Assembly: GCA_037044905.1 (NCBI GenBank)
Contig: JBAOKB010000054.1
Span: forward strand, 464,953 to 528,952
DNA: 64,000 nt
Direction of reading: 5' to 3'
From: Hortaea werneckii
Taxonomy: Eukaryota > Ascomycota > Dothideomycetes > Mycosphaerellales > Teratosphaeriaceae
Each line of letters starts with the position of its first letter. Positions within the stretch are counted from its first letter, which is position 1. The notes beneath the pieces were generated by a model. It was given only the letters and a program-made list of their open reading frames with translations. It did no database searches and was not told the origin of the DNA. The translations under genes were made by a program, and so were the position numbers. Of this stretch, positions 30,245 through 41,199 are shown in pieces.

Positions 30245-30767
30245 GTGTCATGCACCGGAACTGCCAGTCTTACTTACGCTCCGATACCGCATGAGCTTCT
30301 TGCCGATTGGCAATGATACGGATCAGACACGACGATAAATGAATCACTAGACAGCCAAACGAAGATCGGGAATTGCGGCGCCTTGCTTCCACCTTTCATC
30401 CCAAGAGCTGCGAATCCGGCTCCTCAAATCCCTACTGCTCATCAATGCTATAGTCAACCTGGAGCCGGTCCCTTCCATGGCTAATCGCTCGCTCCTGAAG
30501 CCCAACCCTTAATAGCCTTTCGACTTTGCCAAAATTGGATTGATCAACAAAGAGGGCGCAGCTATTCCCAGTGTCTCAGATTTGCTCCAAACGGTAGCGA
30601 CAGGCTTGTTGGATGTGCTCCTGAGAAGCCACTCTTTCACACCTTGCGCACTTCAAGTTCATTCACAGTAATCCGCGATGATCACCATTACTAAACATCC
30701 CTCTACATGCTCCTGCGGCTCTAGTCCTAGCCATAGCCACAGCTTCTCAGCCTGCCGATCTCGGCAT
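30245..30767. other. Intergenic between convergent genes
   Basis: About 520 bases lie between the 3' ends of two convergent genes. Nothing is recognised. Confidence 0.5.
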
Positions 30768-32619
30768 CTACCACGACCACTCCGCCGTAATCATCTCCGC
30801 AGCCATTTCCGCAATCCCATACACTGCCGTCTGGATATGACCGGAGATCAAAGTCGGCATAATGCTAGCATCCGCCACCCGCAGTCCCTCCACTCCGTAT
30901 ACTTTCAGCTGTGCATCTACGACCCCGTTGTCCTCTCGTGGCAACATGGCACAGGTACCAAGCGGGTGCCAGATCGAAAGCGCATTCGCTTTCACGAAGT
31001 CAACCCATTGCTCGTCGGTCGTGATGTTTAGACCAGGCTCGTACTCGTCGACCCAAATATCCGCCAGTGGAGCAGTGGTGGCAACTTTACGGATATACTT
31101 CGCGCCCTCGACGACAGCGCGGAGATCGTACTCGTTGCTGAGGTAGTTGGGGTCGAACAGCGGATGAGCCGTCGGGTCGGAGGTGTTGATGTGTGTCGAT
31201 CCGCGCGAAAAGAGGTGGTTCAGGCTTGCGATCATGGCGAAGAAGGTCTTGCCGTAGAGCTCCGAGTCTTCGTCTGGGTACCCCTTGTTGCCGAGGTAGC
31301 CGTCGGAGAATAGGATCTCTAGCTGAGGCACACGGTTGACATCGTCGAGCTTGGCTAGCTTGCGTAAGTCAACTGCGTTGGTTGGGTCAATGGCCTGGTT
31401 TGCCAGAGCGATCAGCTCGCTATCGTTCCCGAGGGACATGTTCCAAGTGAGGTAGGCATAGGCGCTGCTGGTGCTGTCATACAGACCAGTAAGGTTGTTT
31501 TGCCAGCGTTCTAGCTCCAGGGCGGCGTTTGTGGAGTTGAAACGGTTGATGTCAGGCGAAGTGTACTCGTCCTTCAACTGGTACGATGTGACGATACGAA
31601 CGTGGTCCTGGAGATTCTCGCCGACACCAGGAAGCTCTACCTTCGGTTCGACACCGGCGGCAGATAGAACAGAGCAGCTGCCAATCCCCGAAAGCTCAAG
31701 CAACTGCGGTGACTGGATCGACCCGGCCGAGAGAATGACTTCCTTCTTCGCATGGAGTTTAGTGCCGTCGATAAGAGTTACACCTTTCACACAGCCCTTG
31801 TGGATATCGACTTTAGCGACCATCGAGTTGAAAATCACCTTCAGATTCGTCCCTGCATTGGCAAGGTACGCTGGGCTGTAGCTGCGAGTGTAATTCGTCC
31901 CCAGGATGTTGCTGGTGTGACGTTGCCATCCTAGCATATCACCGTCAAGAAAGCTGTAAGTCTGCGAAACCCCCAAGTTGTCCATCGTTGGGAAGAAAGC
32001 TTCTTGCTCCGGCGGATCCCATCGGTTCAGCAGGAAATGGATAGGTCCATCTTCACCCACGCCTCCTTGTGCTTCAATGCCATCTGCGCCGGTCTGGTTG
32101 GTCAGTTGCCATGTCTCCGCTTTCATCATGGCGTTGTGCATGGTTGTCCAGTTCCAGCCATCATTGCCAAGTTGTTGCCATGCGTCGAAGTCGGCTTCAA
32201 CACCACGGTCGTAAGACAGCAGGTTGAGTGCCGAGCTTCCACCAAGAACATGGCCGCGGTTTTGAGGCAATATCCTGTCATTCAGGGCTTCTTGGGGAAC
32301 AGTCGTCTGGTTTGATTAGCTAGGCTGGACTTGTTTTGACAGCGAGGGATCTACTCACAAAGTTCCAATCGTATATGGTACCCAAGGCAGTTCCTTTGCG
32401 ACCTGGGATGTAAATTGATGGAGAGTCTCGTCCATCAGGCCCAGCTTCGACCAGCAATATCGAGAAGTGCGGCAGGTTCTGGCTCAACCGTGTTGCAATG
32501 GCAACTCCAGCAGTACCGCCTCCAACGACGATGAAATCGTAGCTTGACTTTGCAACCGCTCCAGAGAACAATATACTGGTGCTAAATAGCCCGACAACGA
32601 GATTGTGAACGATACCCAT
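30768..32619 (-). CDS. Secreted GMC oxidoreductase
   Basis: Two exons (32619-32359 and 32306-30768, a 52-base intron, phase 0) give 599 residues. A signal peptide (about 1-23) is followed directly by the FAD-binding motif YDFIVVGGGTAG. The GMC signature GHVLGGSSALN is present early in exon 2. Near the C-terminus the active-site histidines can be placed in SIWHPLGTCAM and in SGHIQTAVYG. Members oxidise alcohols or sugars (aryl-alcohol oxidase, glucose oxidase/dehydrogenase) outside the cell, and the exact substrate cannot be read from the sequence. Several N-glycosylation sites support secretion. The gene is intact. The promoter faces the rhodopsin-domain gene. Confidence 0.92.
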
Positions 32620-33526
32620 CCTGAAGGTTCTCCTCTGTAGAACTGTGGTCGTTCGTAAGGAAACCAGAAGACCAAAGAACGGTCCAACAGCATCTTTGGC
32701 AACATATGAACTGCCATCTGAGGCCCTCAGACCTCGGAGTCTACAGGGTATAGCTTAGACAAGTGCCGAACTAATGCAGCAATATCTGCACGTAGGGATT
32801 TAGCCGAAATGGTAAAGCGGAACAGGCACCGGGCCATCAGCGCCAGCCGTGCCGTGTTGGTCCCCGTCAAGCCGCGCAAACACAATCTATGAAGCCAAAT
32901 TTGGCCTTTATTGAGACATCATGGGATTCGCCGTGTGTTTGCCTGAACAAGAGTCGGCCACGATGCGTGCACATTCCCGATAGAGTCTTGTTTGGATGCT
33001 GTTCCTTGATCAGACGTTGCCCGGCTGTGCCTCATCCATCGACTTTCGCCTCGCAGCCGATCTGCGATCCCTGCATCATCCAGGACAAATGCAGTCTTCC
33101 CCTCTCGGCAGTCGACCAGGAACCATCTCGGTCGATCTGGAATGGACCGCACGCGGGATCCATGTGGCACAGTGGCAGCGCCATCGACTCATCTGTCCGC
33201 GGCATCTCATCCCTCTCGACAATAATCTAGGAACCAATCTGCTCGCCCGCGAATAGACAGTACACGGGATGCATGGCCTGCAGCAGCATGGTGTGTGGCG
33301 TGAGAGTTCGGGATCTTAACCGGGTCATCGGCATGCAGCCAGCGTGCACCGAGGAAGTAGGAGTACGGCGTTGACTTGCCTGCAGGCAAAGGAGGTTTCA
33401 CTGCCATGAGAATAGGGTGGCAGTAAGTATTTCAATTGCTCCGGTGTCCGCCATTGTAGCCTTTGTGAAACATCATGCCCTTGTGTGAGCTATCAAAAGC
33501 CCACGACGCACGCTTTGTCGATAATT
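32620..33526. other. Divergent intergenic region with a diverged duplication
   Basis: This is about 900 bases between the GMC start and the rhodopsin-domain start. It holds two related segments, about 33100-33170 and 33211-33283, in direct orientation (see the repeat entry). No gene is supported. Confidence 0.5.
33100..33283. repeat. Diverged direct duplication, about 70 bases per copy
   Basis: The segment at about 33100-33170 and that at about 33211-33283 align along their whole length (CCCTCTCG...AGGAACCA...CGGGAT.CATG). Many differences are C-to-T or G-to-A changes in the second copy. Both copies encode a similar minus-strand peptide (WFLVDCREG / WFLDYCREG), but I see no gene around them. 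Confidence 0.5.
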
Positions 33527-34699
33527 ATGGAAGTTTTATCCAGAGACAACGATGCAAGCCCTCCGGCCAACAGCATCGGCTGGAGACTGACACTCGTCAG
33601 CTACCTGCTGATCATCCCATCGGCCATTTCGACAGTACTACGCTTATGGGCAAGAGCTGACGCAGTGACGCTCGAGCACTGGGGAAAGATGACTGGTCGA
33701 TTCTTGCTGGCACCGCTTTTGCCATTGTCATGTCGGCTCTCAGCATCGTTGGAGTCCAACATGGCAAAGGCCAACATACTGTCTATCTCAGCGAGGCGCA
33801 GATTCTTTGGGTCAGTAAGCTCAGCTTTATCAATCAAATTGTGTTGTTTATTGCTTTGTGCTTGGTGAAGATGTCAATTTGCTTCTTGGTCCTTCGGATC
33901 CAGGGCAATGCGAAGTGGCTTAGATGGTCGCTCTGGATCGTTATGGCGTTCATGGTTGTGACTACCTTGGAGGCCAGCATCTCGCTCTTGGCGGAGTGCG
34001 ACCCGGTGCGGGGCTATTGGGATCGAGGCCTGGTGAAGCAGGAGAAGGCCACTTGCCATACTCCCGAAGTGAGAATATACTCAATATATGTCCAAGCTGG
34101 TATGTCAGATCACGAAGGAGCCCCACCGTTTAGCTTACTGACTTCGCCTAGGCTACTCAATGTTTACCGACCTGGTTTGCTCTCTGTTGCCAACCCTAAT
34201 CGTGTGGAAGTTGCACCTCCCTCTGCAAAAGAAGCTCGGAATTTGTGTGTTGATGGCCATGGGATTGACAGCCACTGCCTTCGCCGGGCTCCGAGCGGCA
34301 TCTCTCGGAGGGACGAACATTAGCGATACCACATATACATACCTCATGACCGGCGTCTGGATGACCATAGAGCTGAATCTCGGAATCATCGCGGCGAGCC
34401 TTTCCACGGTCAAAGGGTGGGTCAAGCTCTTCCGCTCGAAAGTACTTGGAAAAGAAGATACCAGCACATATGGCTCGCGTACGCATGGCACGCCGATGTA
34501 CGTTGAGTACGGCAACCACAGCGGTAACAGAATGGGCGCGGCGGCTGCTAGGAGTGGTAGAAGGCCATCTGCAGCCGATAGCGATCAGAGTGAAATACCA
34601 CTCAAGGGCATTGTTCAAACCCGAGACTATGTCGTCGCAGATGGCGGAGCGCAGAGCATAGGCGCAGAGCGTGAACGCCATCGACCTTGGAACGAATGA
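33527..34699 (+). pseudogene. Rhodopsin-domain (PTH11-like) integral membrane protein, frame-broken
   Basis: This belongs to the fungal rhodopsin-domain family of seven-helix membrane proteins, often called PTH11-like. The first frame from the ATG at 33527 gives the N-terminal helix (LVSYLLIIPSAISTVLRLWAR) up to LEHWGK, then leaves the conserved frame. The family pattern resumes in another frame as DDWSILAGTAFAIV and continues through LAECDPVRGYWDR. A missing base in the run GGGGAAAGAT (33681-33690) accounts for this. A 52-base intron at 34100-34151 joins VQAG to YSMFTDLVCSLLPTL. The C-terminal 80 residues are polar and cytoplasmic. Repaired length is about 370 residues. It is unclear whether the break is real or an assembly indel. 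Confidence 0.7.
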
Positions 34700-34866
34700 T
34701 TCGAGGGATGCAGGAGCTACCGGCGTCGGCGATATAGAAGGTTGCTTCAAAAAGCGTCCACAGTACTCTAAAACTCGAATGAGATTTCTTTCTTTGAGTC
34801 ATCGTTTCTTGGTCTGAACTCAGCTGGAGACCCAAAGTCGGTCCCCATAGAGACCAATGTTCTTAG

Positions 34867-37800
34867 TCATAGAGTCTCTGCGGGTTCCTCTGGAGCAGTG
34901 TACCATATTTCAGCGCCCGATCGTAGCTCATCGACTTTGTCTTCGAACATGGATAGTAGATGCCAGCTGTATTCAGTGTAGTTTCGTCGACCACCGCTAA
35001 TATCAAGCTTGACAAAATTGTCATCGCACCATCTCAACCAAGATTTGTAGCGATCCATGTTGACTTCACGAGTGTAAGATTCATCCCTGAGATCAAGCGT
35101 GATCGTGTCCTTTGCATAGTCGACTTTAAAAGGGTATGGATATTGTTCGCTCTCCAAAGTCAGCCTGCTGACATGACGTATCTACGGTCGTGTACGGTGG
35201 ACTTACTTTGCTCTCGCGGTGCTTCGCAGCTGACAAGCTCTTTGCAATGGATTGCTGTTCATAAAACAAGCATAGAGTCGCAAGTGAGGAGATGATGTCG
35301 TCCTCTGTGCATACATTTGCACTGGGTTTTGAGTGGAAATTGTCCATGGCCTGAATTTGCTGTGCTTTTGCCCTTGCAGAAGCCATCGATTTCAGTCTGT
35401 AATACAGACTTGTTGTGTTTTCCTCGAGCCTACGACAGCACGTATGCTTAAGGCCCTGTTTTTCGAACGCATGGTACCGTCTAATAGCGGAAGGCCATTT
35501 GGAGATTTCCTCTGGTTGGCTTTGATGTCGGACGGCTTGAAGAAAATCCAGAAAAAGTCCACAGTCCAGGTCACAGGAGTTTGAAGCATTAAATACACAC
35601 ATTTCAAGGCCAATGTCAATGCAGTACAGCCTTTTTCGGAACAAGCACAAACACAGTTGTCTGCAGTAGAGGTAGAAGCCCCGTGTCGTAACAATGTATT
35701 CAGGCAAGTGATGATATCACGCTGTCGAACAAATTGACGCTTTCTGTTTGGAGCACGGTTGTTGTAAACTTGATTCACACATCTCGAGCCCAGAAGGTGG
35801 TGCAGTGCAGTACGGCCGCGAGTGTCCTTTGCGTCAAAATCTGCAGCTTGCTCGTGCGACGCTAAAGCGATCAAAGTCTTTGCATCGACCAGGTATGCAA
35901 CCTGCATCAAAGGACTCTTGCCAGAGTCGTCTCGGATGTGGAATGATGTGAATCCAGCTTTCATTATCATTTGAGACATCTCCGACGTCTTGGCACAATG
36001 CATTAACGTTCGGCGGTTGACAATTGTGTCAGCGTCCGCGCCGAGATCGAAAAGTCGATGAGGCATTGTGGTGTCGTGATGGGAGGTGCTGGACTGGATC
36101 ACATAAAAAGCTATGCAGTGATCTAGCACTTCGAATGCAGTAGCGTGATCTCCTGTTTCTCTTAGCGACCCAATGACGCTTTCAATGATGTGTAGATTAA
36201 CGCAAGCAATAGCGTACTCGAGGCATTTGGGATCCAAGATTGCCTGATGTTTGGCTAAGTGAAAAATGGATTGCTACTCCCCGTACGCAGCGGCGTATAT
36301 CAACGGTGTCAATCCTCCTCTGTCAACGCAATTAGGATCTGCACCGGCCTTTAGAAGTCTTTGTAACCGTCCAGGTGAAGTGATTGCAAGGTGCGCTGCA
36401 GACTGACCGAGCGCATTTGGGACCATTCGAAGAATGCCATTTCCGCCTTGAGCGCGGCGAAGAGCCCTTTCAAACTCGGAATCTTCTCCGGTAAGCACAG
36501 TTTCGGACAAGTCGTCACAGCCCGCGAAGCCTGAACGCAATGCATCAGTGTGAGTTTAAAATTGGGTAGTGGGAGTTGAGGCTACCTGGCAGTTTCTGCA
36601 AACAAGCCCTCAAGAACTGGACGAACATCGGATCAGGAAAACGCTCCCAATCATAAGGCTTCCAACCGACAGGCCAAGTGGAAAAAAGACTGGTGTCGAG
36701 ATGCTCTGGATCCAGCCCAAAGCTCAAAAGCATTGTAAGCATGTCCATATGTGGTCCACTTCCGATCCAATTGGCACAATGGTAGAGCAAACGTGGATTT
36801 CGAAGGACGCTTTCTGGCGCTCCTACTATGAGGAACTTGACTAATTCCCGTTGCGCTTTGTAAAGTCTTGGAGCTTTTTGAGCGAATGTTAGAAAAGGTC
36901 CGCGTAGAGCGAGATCGAGATAGCCATCGCCATCTGGGCAGACGTCGATATGTGACGCCTGACCACTGCTGAGGATTGCTTTGAACGAAGCAAGCCTTTC
37001 TTCCCGACCCACGTCGTCAGCTCCGTAATACATTTCTGAGATCGCAACAAACCCTGGCGAGGTGTATCTGCATACACGAGATGGTGTAAAGGATATCTTT
37101 GGAACGGCTGAAATTGCATCCAAGCGCAGTGCGATATTGATTGCCCATGGTATCCAGAGGCGAGATGCCGCCAGACGTATGCGAAGGGAAAGAAAGCGAG
37201 CGTTGCACTGCTCGACATTGCAAGTCTCCCCAAAAGCTTGCCACACTGCGCCTCGATGAATGTGTAGCGGGAGTTGTTTGGACTTGTGGTGATTTTAGAA
37301 TGACAACGACAATGGCATCCCCCCTTTCTGGCCCAGCATGGAGCTGCGAAGATGGTCTCGAGCGCGACAGCGCGGCGCGCATCTGCAGCTGGCAAGACGT
37401 TGCTTAATGTTGGGCTAGGCGGTTCCCTCACGAGTAGTCTCTGGTCTGTCGTCGTCTGCAACAGGGTCGCAGACCTTAATTCGCCCATGCTAGTCGTGAG
37501 GAGCGCCATTGAGGCCCTATCGCTCTGTCAGCTATTTCTTTGTCATCTGTGACTATCAGCATACGTACTGCAATTCCAATAATTGTGTTGGTATGATAGC
37601 CAAAAGGCTGAGCCCAAGCTCTTGTTTCAGCTCTGACACTTTTCCATCGAGAATGTTGATTGCCCAGCGCAAGTCGTCATAAACTGTTCGAGGCCGAGGT
37701 ATCAGGGATCTTCGGCGCTGTTCATCTACTGGAAACTTCTGCAGATACTCATTTAAGGCTGCCCATGCTGTTCGGGCGTTTCGGACTTGTGCCAGAGTAG

Positions 37801-37993
37801 AGCTGTCGTTGCTCGCGCGCTCATTGCAGCCGGCATGCTCAAGCCTGTCGATGGCGCATCCTATGCTACTCAAAAGTTGGTTCGCAGCGTGAATCTTGGC
37901 TTGCCGTCCACGAGCCTCTTCGTAAAGTTTAAATAGCTTATAGGATGTAGTAACAGACTCGATTGGACTGGGTACGCCGAGAGGATAAACCAT
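34867..37993 (-). pseudogene. Large fungal ankyrin-repeat protein, decayed
   Basis: The pieces form one gene. They are an N-terminal helical domain of the type found in fungal NLR-like/ankyrin proteins (exon 37993-37569, 52-base intron), a Cys/His segment CHCRCH, a middle region (FGETCNVEQCNARF), ankyrin repeats (ALGQSAAHLAITSPGRLQRLLKAGADPN; DTRGRTALHHLL), a conserved GLKHTCC segment and a C-terminal domain (DISGGRRNYTEYSWHLLSMFEDKV). The frame is lost near 37280, again between about 35590 and 35510, and at the last splice join near 35160-35210. An in-frame TAG at 36274-36276 interrupts the repeats, since the same frame reads on into more ankyrin sequence. A splice solution that avoids all these does not exist as far as I can see. 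I call it a pseudogene. Confidence 0.7.
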
Positions 37994-40028
37994 TTCGTAC
38001 TGGATGCCGATCTTGGCGAGCTGGACGAGACAAAATTATACGTCCATAGTAAAGCTCTTATGGAATCGGACTAGATATCTAGGTAGCGAACGAGGCGCAG
38101 TGCGAGGCTGAGCTTCATCCCGCATGTTCTGTCGCCACGTATGCAGCCAAAGGAAGTTTAGGCAGCAATGCTGCAGTCTCCATCATCATTGGACAGACTT
38201 GTCCATAAACAAGAGAAGACATGACAGTAGACAGCCATGTTTTACCTTGCAAAAAGGATCTTTATGCCTTGCTCTGTCTGACAATTGACGGCTATCGTCC
38301 TGATTCTATCTTTGTTGTCTTGAAAAAGGAGCGGGAACTACTGTATCGCTACGGGCTGCATGTCTTACTGCTTACGAGACAGTCAGCGTCTCCAACAATG
38401 AACTGCTCTCTTTCTCGGCTGTCATGCCACGTCACAGCCGTCAATGTACCACTGCCGCCGCCGCAAGAATCGTTGCAGCATGTATCGTCAAGAGATGAGC
38501 CAAGTCTTGATCTTACGTTTCATCTTGACGTAGGGGAAGTCAATAGACACAGAAATGTTCCTGTAGAAGTCTTGTAAGACACAATATGGCTCACTGGTCT
38601 GTGACGAGTGGCTGCCAACATCATGGTAGCATCTGTGCCTTTGCACCGGCAACGTTCTATGGTCTGCACGGGCGGAGTCGGCTTTGTTCCCGCCGCTTTC
38701 ATTGAAGGGATCGGGCGAAAGCTATTGCGTATCCTTGATGCTCGATCGCGGCAGAAGGCATGACGGAGAGCCATTTAGTAAGTGACTGAGTCTGATTGCG
38801 AATGAGAAATCATGCAGTAATGAGTCTCCGCCTTACGCCATGGATCGTCAGTATTCAGATGGGCTACTGATCAGGGTTTGGCCGTGAATAATATGCTCTC
38901 ACATCGAGAAGAGCGGGAAGTACACTTTCATCCGATGGCGGAAGGCAGAATTTCGGCATGACCGAAATCTCGTGTCTTGCGTATGCCGATACTACGCTGA
39001 GCACGCATGCGAATCAAGGCGGAGAGATCGATCAAAGAGGTGGAATGCCGCTCAGGCACTGCGAAGACTGCAAGGATGGAGATGGCAAAGATGGAGTGAA
39101 AGCTGCGTAGACAAGTTCGATCCGAAGCCGTCGTAAGAGAGAGAATGTCGATACGAAATCAACGGTCTCATTCGGCTTCATAGAGCTCGCTCATGCCATT
39201 AATCGTGGCTTGTTTGGATTCCATCATAATTTTAAGTTCGCCACTGAAGGAAGGCCGAGCCACTTACTCCTTGGACGGATGTTTGCGTTTATCGCCAATC
39301 TCGCCCCCGTAGCTATGCACCGACAGCCCCGCCAACCACTTTCTACGTACGTTCTTCTGCCCAAAACCTCAGCTATAGTCGCCCTTTCAAACGATTGTTC
39401 ACCGATCATTCCGGCCCGGTTCAAGAGTCGTGATTGGGCGAGCCACGCATGAGAGGCAAAAGTGCTCTTTGAACCCTTGGCGCTCCACATCGCCAGCTTG
39501 CGACTACGCCCGCCATTGGTAACAGGATGAGGCGCGGGACTCATGCCTTGGAGTATCCTGTAGACGCCGCTGAAGCCGTATGCCCTGCGGAGGATGTCGA
39601 TTGTTCAAGAAACCGGGGGATTTCTCAATGGAAGAAAAGGCCTTTCCCGGCTTAATGTAGGCATTCGTGGATGCGGTCGTATGCAGAAGTGTTGAGATTC
39701 GACGGGACTCCAGAGCATCGTGCCTTGCAGTAGAGCTGTGACTGGTAACTACCAGCGGAACGTGATTGATGTTGATGCGGTCAAGTCCGGCACTCGCTAA
39801 GCCAGGAGGTCAGTAGAAAGTGGCTGTACATCGCCCACGCTCGCGTACATTCCGAATGTACCAGAGCCCAGTAAGGCTGTCCGACCCGTTCCCAAGCCCC
39901 ATCTCTCAGTTCCATGCCCAAAGCACCATTGCGAGGCAACTGTACCGTTCCCCTAGTTCTTTAAGGGGTTCCCAAAAGATCAAACCCAGATCAAACCCGC
40001 GGGTCATCAGGTCCAAACGGTAAACCCT
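37994..40028. other. Two-kilobase stretch without a recognisable gene
   Basis: Upstream of the ankyrin pseudogene there are only short frames, the best being 38221-38577 on the plus strand (118 codons), which has no recognisable motif. I see no RNA gene or transposon structure. It marks the border between the disrupted accessory region and the intact block to the right. Confidence 0.5.
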
Positions 40029-40673
40029 TCATCCCGTCCGCGCATTCTCCCCCTCCCTCCAAATCTCACCCAAACCCTTCCGCTTCCCACTCCCCCGAAA
40101 CGCCTCATCCAGCTTCCGCTGCCGATCAATCACCTTCCACGGCTTATCCTGGACCGGCCATTTCACATGACTAAGCCCGTGTAGTGGCACTCTCCGCGCG
40201 AGATCCTGTTGCGCAGCGCTTTTACCGTCGACTTTGAAGGAGCCGTGGTGCTCGGTCGAGTCGATCTGGTCGCGGAAATTGGCCCGGGCGGTGTTGGCGG
40301 AGAGCTGGAAGATGCGGGTTTCGGGATTCTCGTCGGAGGAGGAGGAGGAAGGGTCGTTCAGGTCGGATGAGTCGGCGGGGGTGGTGGGTCCCGTGGTCGT
40401 AGTGGTGTTGACGCGGGTCATGCGGAAGCGGATGGGCGTGCGCCGGAGACATTCCTGCGCGGCGCTCTCCTCGCGGAAGATGGCGAGGCAGGTGTTGGGG
40501 GCGGGGTAAGCGTCGTAGGCGAGGTTCTTGAAGTATTCCACTTCCCCGAATTGGGTCAGCAGGCGCATCATCTCGCGTGATTCGCCCATATTGGATGGGC
40601 GCGGAGTGACGCGGAAATGGACGGCGCGCCCGGTGGTGGAGCGGAGAAGAGATGGAACATGTTTGGTTGCCAT
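40029..40673 (-). CDS. RRM-like conserved fungal protein
   Basis: This 214-residue single-exon protein has an N-terminal segment that matches the RRM-like pattern: a first strand AVHFRVTPRP, a helix EMMRLLTQFGEVEYFKNL and a strand TCLAIFREESAAQECL (about 17-80). Many filamentous fungi have such a small protein, often thought to be mitochondrial. The start MATKHVPSLLRSTTGRAVHF is Arg/Ser-rich without acidic residues, which fits a mitochondrial targeting peptide. A Ser/Asp-rich linker (about 95-115) precedes a basic C-terminal half. The function is unknown. An inverted repeat of ACTACATA lies upstream. Confidence 0.6.
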   Translation of the reverse strand: MATKHVPSLLRSTTGRAVHFRVTPRPSNMGESREMMRLLTQFGEVEYFKNLAYDAYPAPNTCLAIFREESAAQECLRRTPIRFRMTRVNTTTTTGPTTPADSSDLNDPSSSSSDENPETRIFQLSANTARANFRDQIDSTEHHGSFKVDGKSAAQQDLARRVPLHGLSHVKWPVQDKPWKVIDRQRKLDEAFRGSGKRKGLGEIWREGENARTG

Positions 40674-41199
40674 GACTTCACTCGATTTTCATGGGAATCG
40701 CTATACACTGTGTAGTACTACATAGTACATTAAGGTAAGTACATAGTATGTAGTGAGGTGCAGCTTGACTTGGATGAGGTAAGCTCGGAGATGGACGCAG
40801 TCGTCCGCTGATAAGATTGAACTCTCCACAGTTGCAATTGCTACGACATGCTACTTGGCAGGGACTATGTACGAGGCCTTCAGCACCTCACCGTGCTTCT
40901 GCATCACCAAAAGCCCAAGCAAGCAGTGTCTCTCTCAACATCGCTATCCGCTTAGCACGGAAGATCATCTCCTCATTGTCCGAAGCATCCCATGAAAAGC
41001 TTTTTTTTTTTTCCCATTTTTTCGTTTTTGCCACCCAGGATCCTTTCTCATCATCCCAAAGACCAACACCTGACCACCCTACCCATCATCCGCAAAAAGA
41101 AGCTCCATCAATCGAACCATCCCAACTCTCTCACCAATTCATGTAGACCTTCCTCTCCCTTCCTCTGTCTCTCTTTCTGCAATGCGGAGTGGAGCGGGC
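40674..41199. other. Intergenic with GTAC-rich promoter and T-tract
   Basis: This holds the promoter of the RRM-like gene with a GTAC-rich inverted repeat (40717-40754), and farther on a pure T-tract at about 41000-41011 that is probably part of the 3' flank of the WW gene. Confidence 0.5.
40717..40754. promoter_or_regulatory. Inverted repeat ACTACATA...TATGTAGT upstream of the RRM-like gene
   Basis: ACTACATA at 40717-40724 and TATGTAGT at 40747-40754 are reverse complements, with further GTAC units between them. The site lies about 45-80 bases upstream of the start codon. Related GTAC palindromes occur upstream of other genes here. Confidence 0.5.

Noticed and set aside
38221..38577. Plus-strand 118-codon frame in the 2 kb gap
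   Set aside because: No recognisable motif, no splice partners, and no promoter signal that I can point to.
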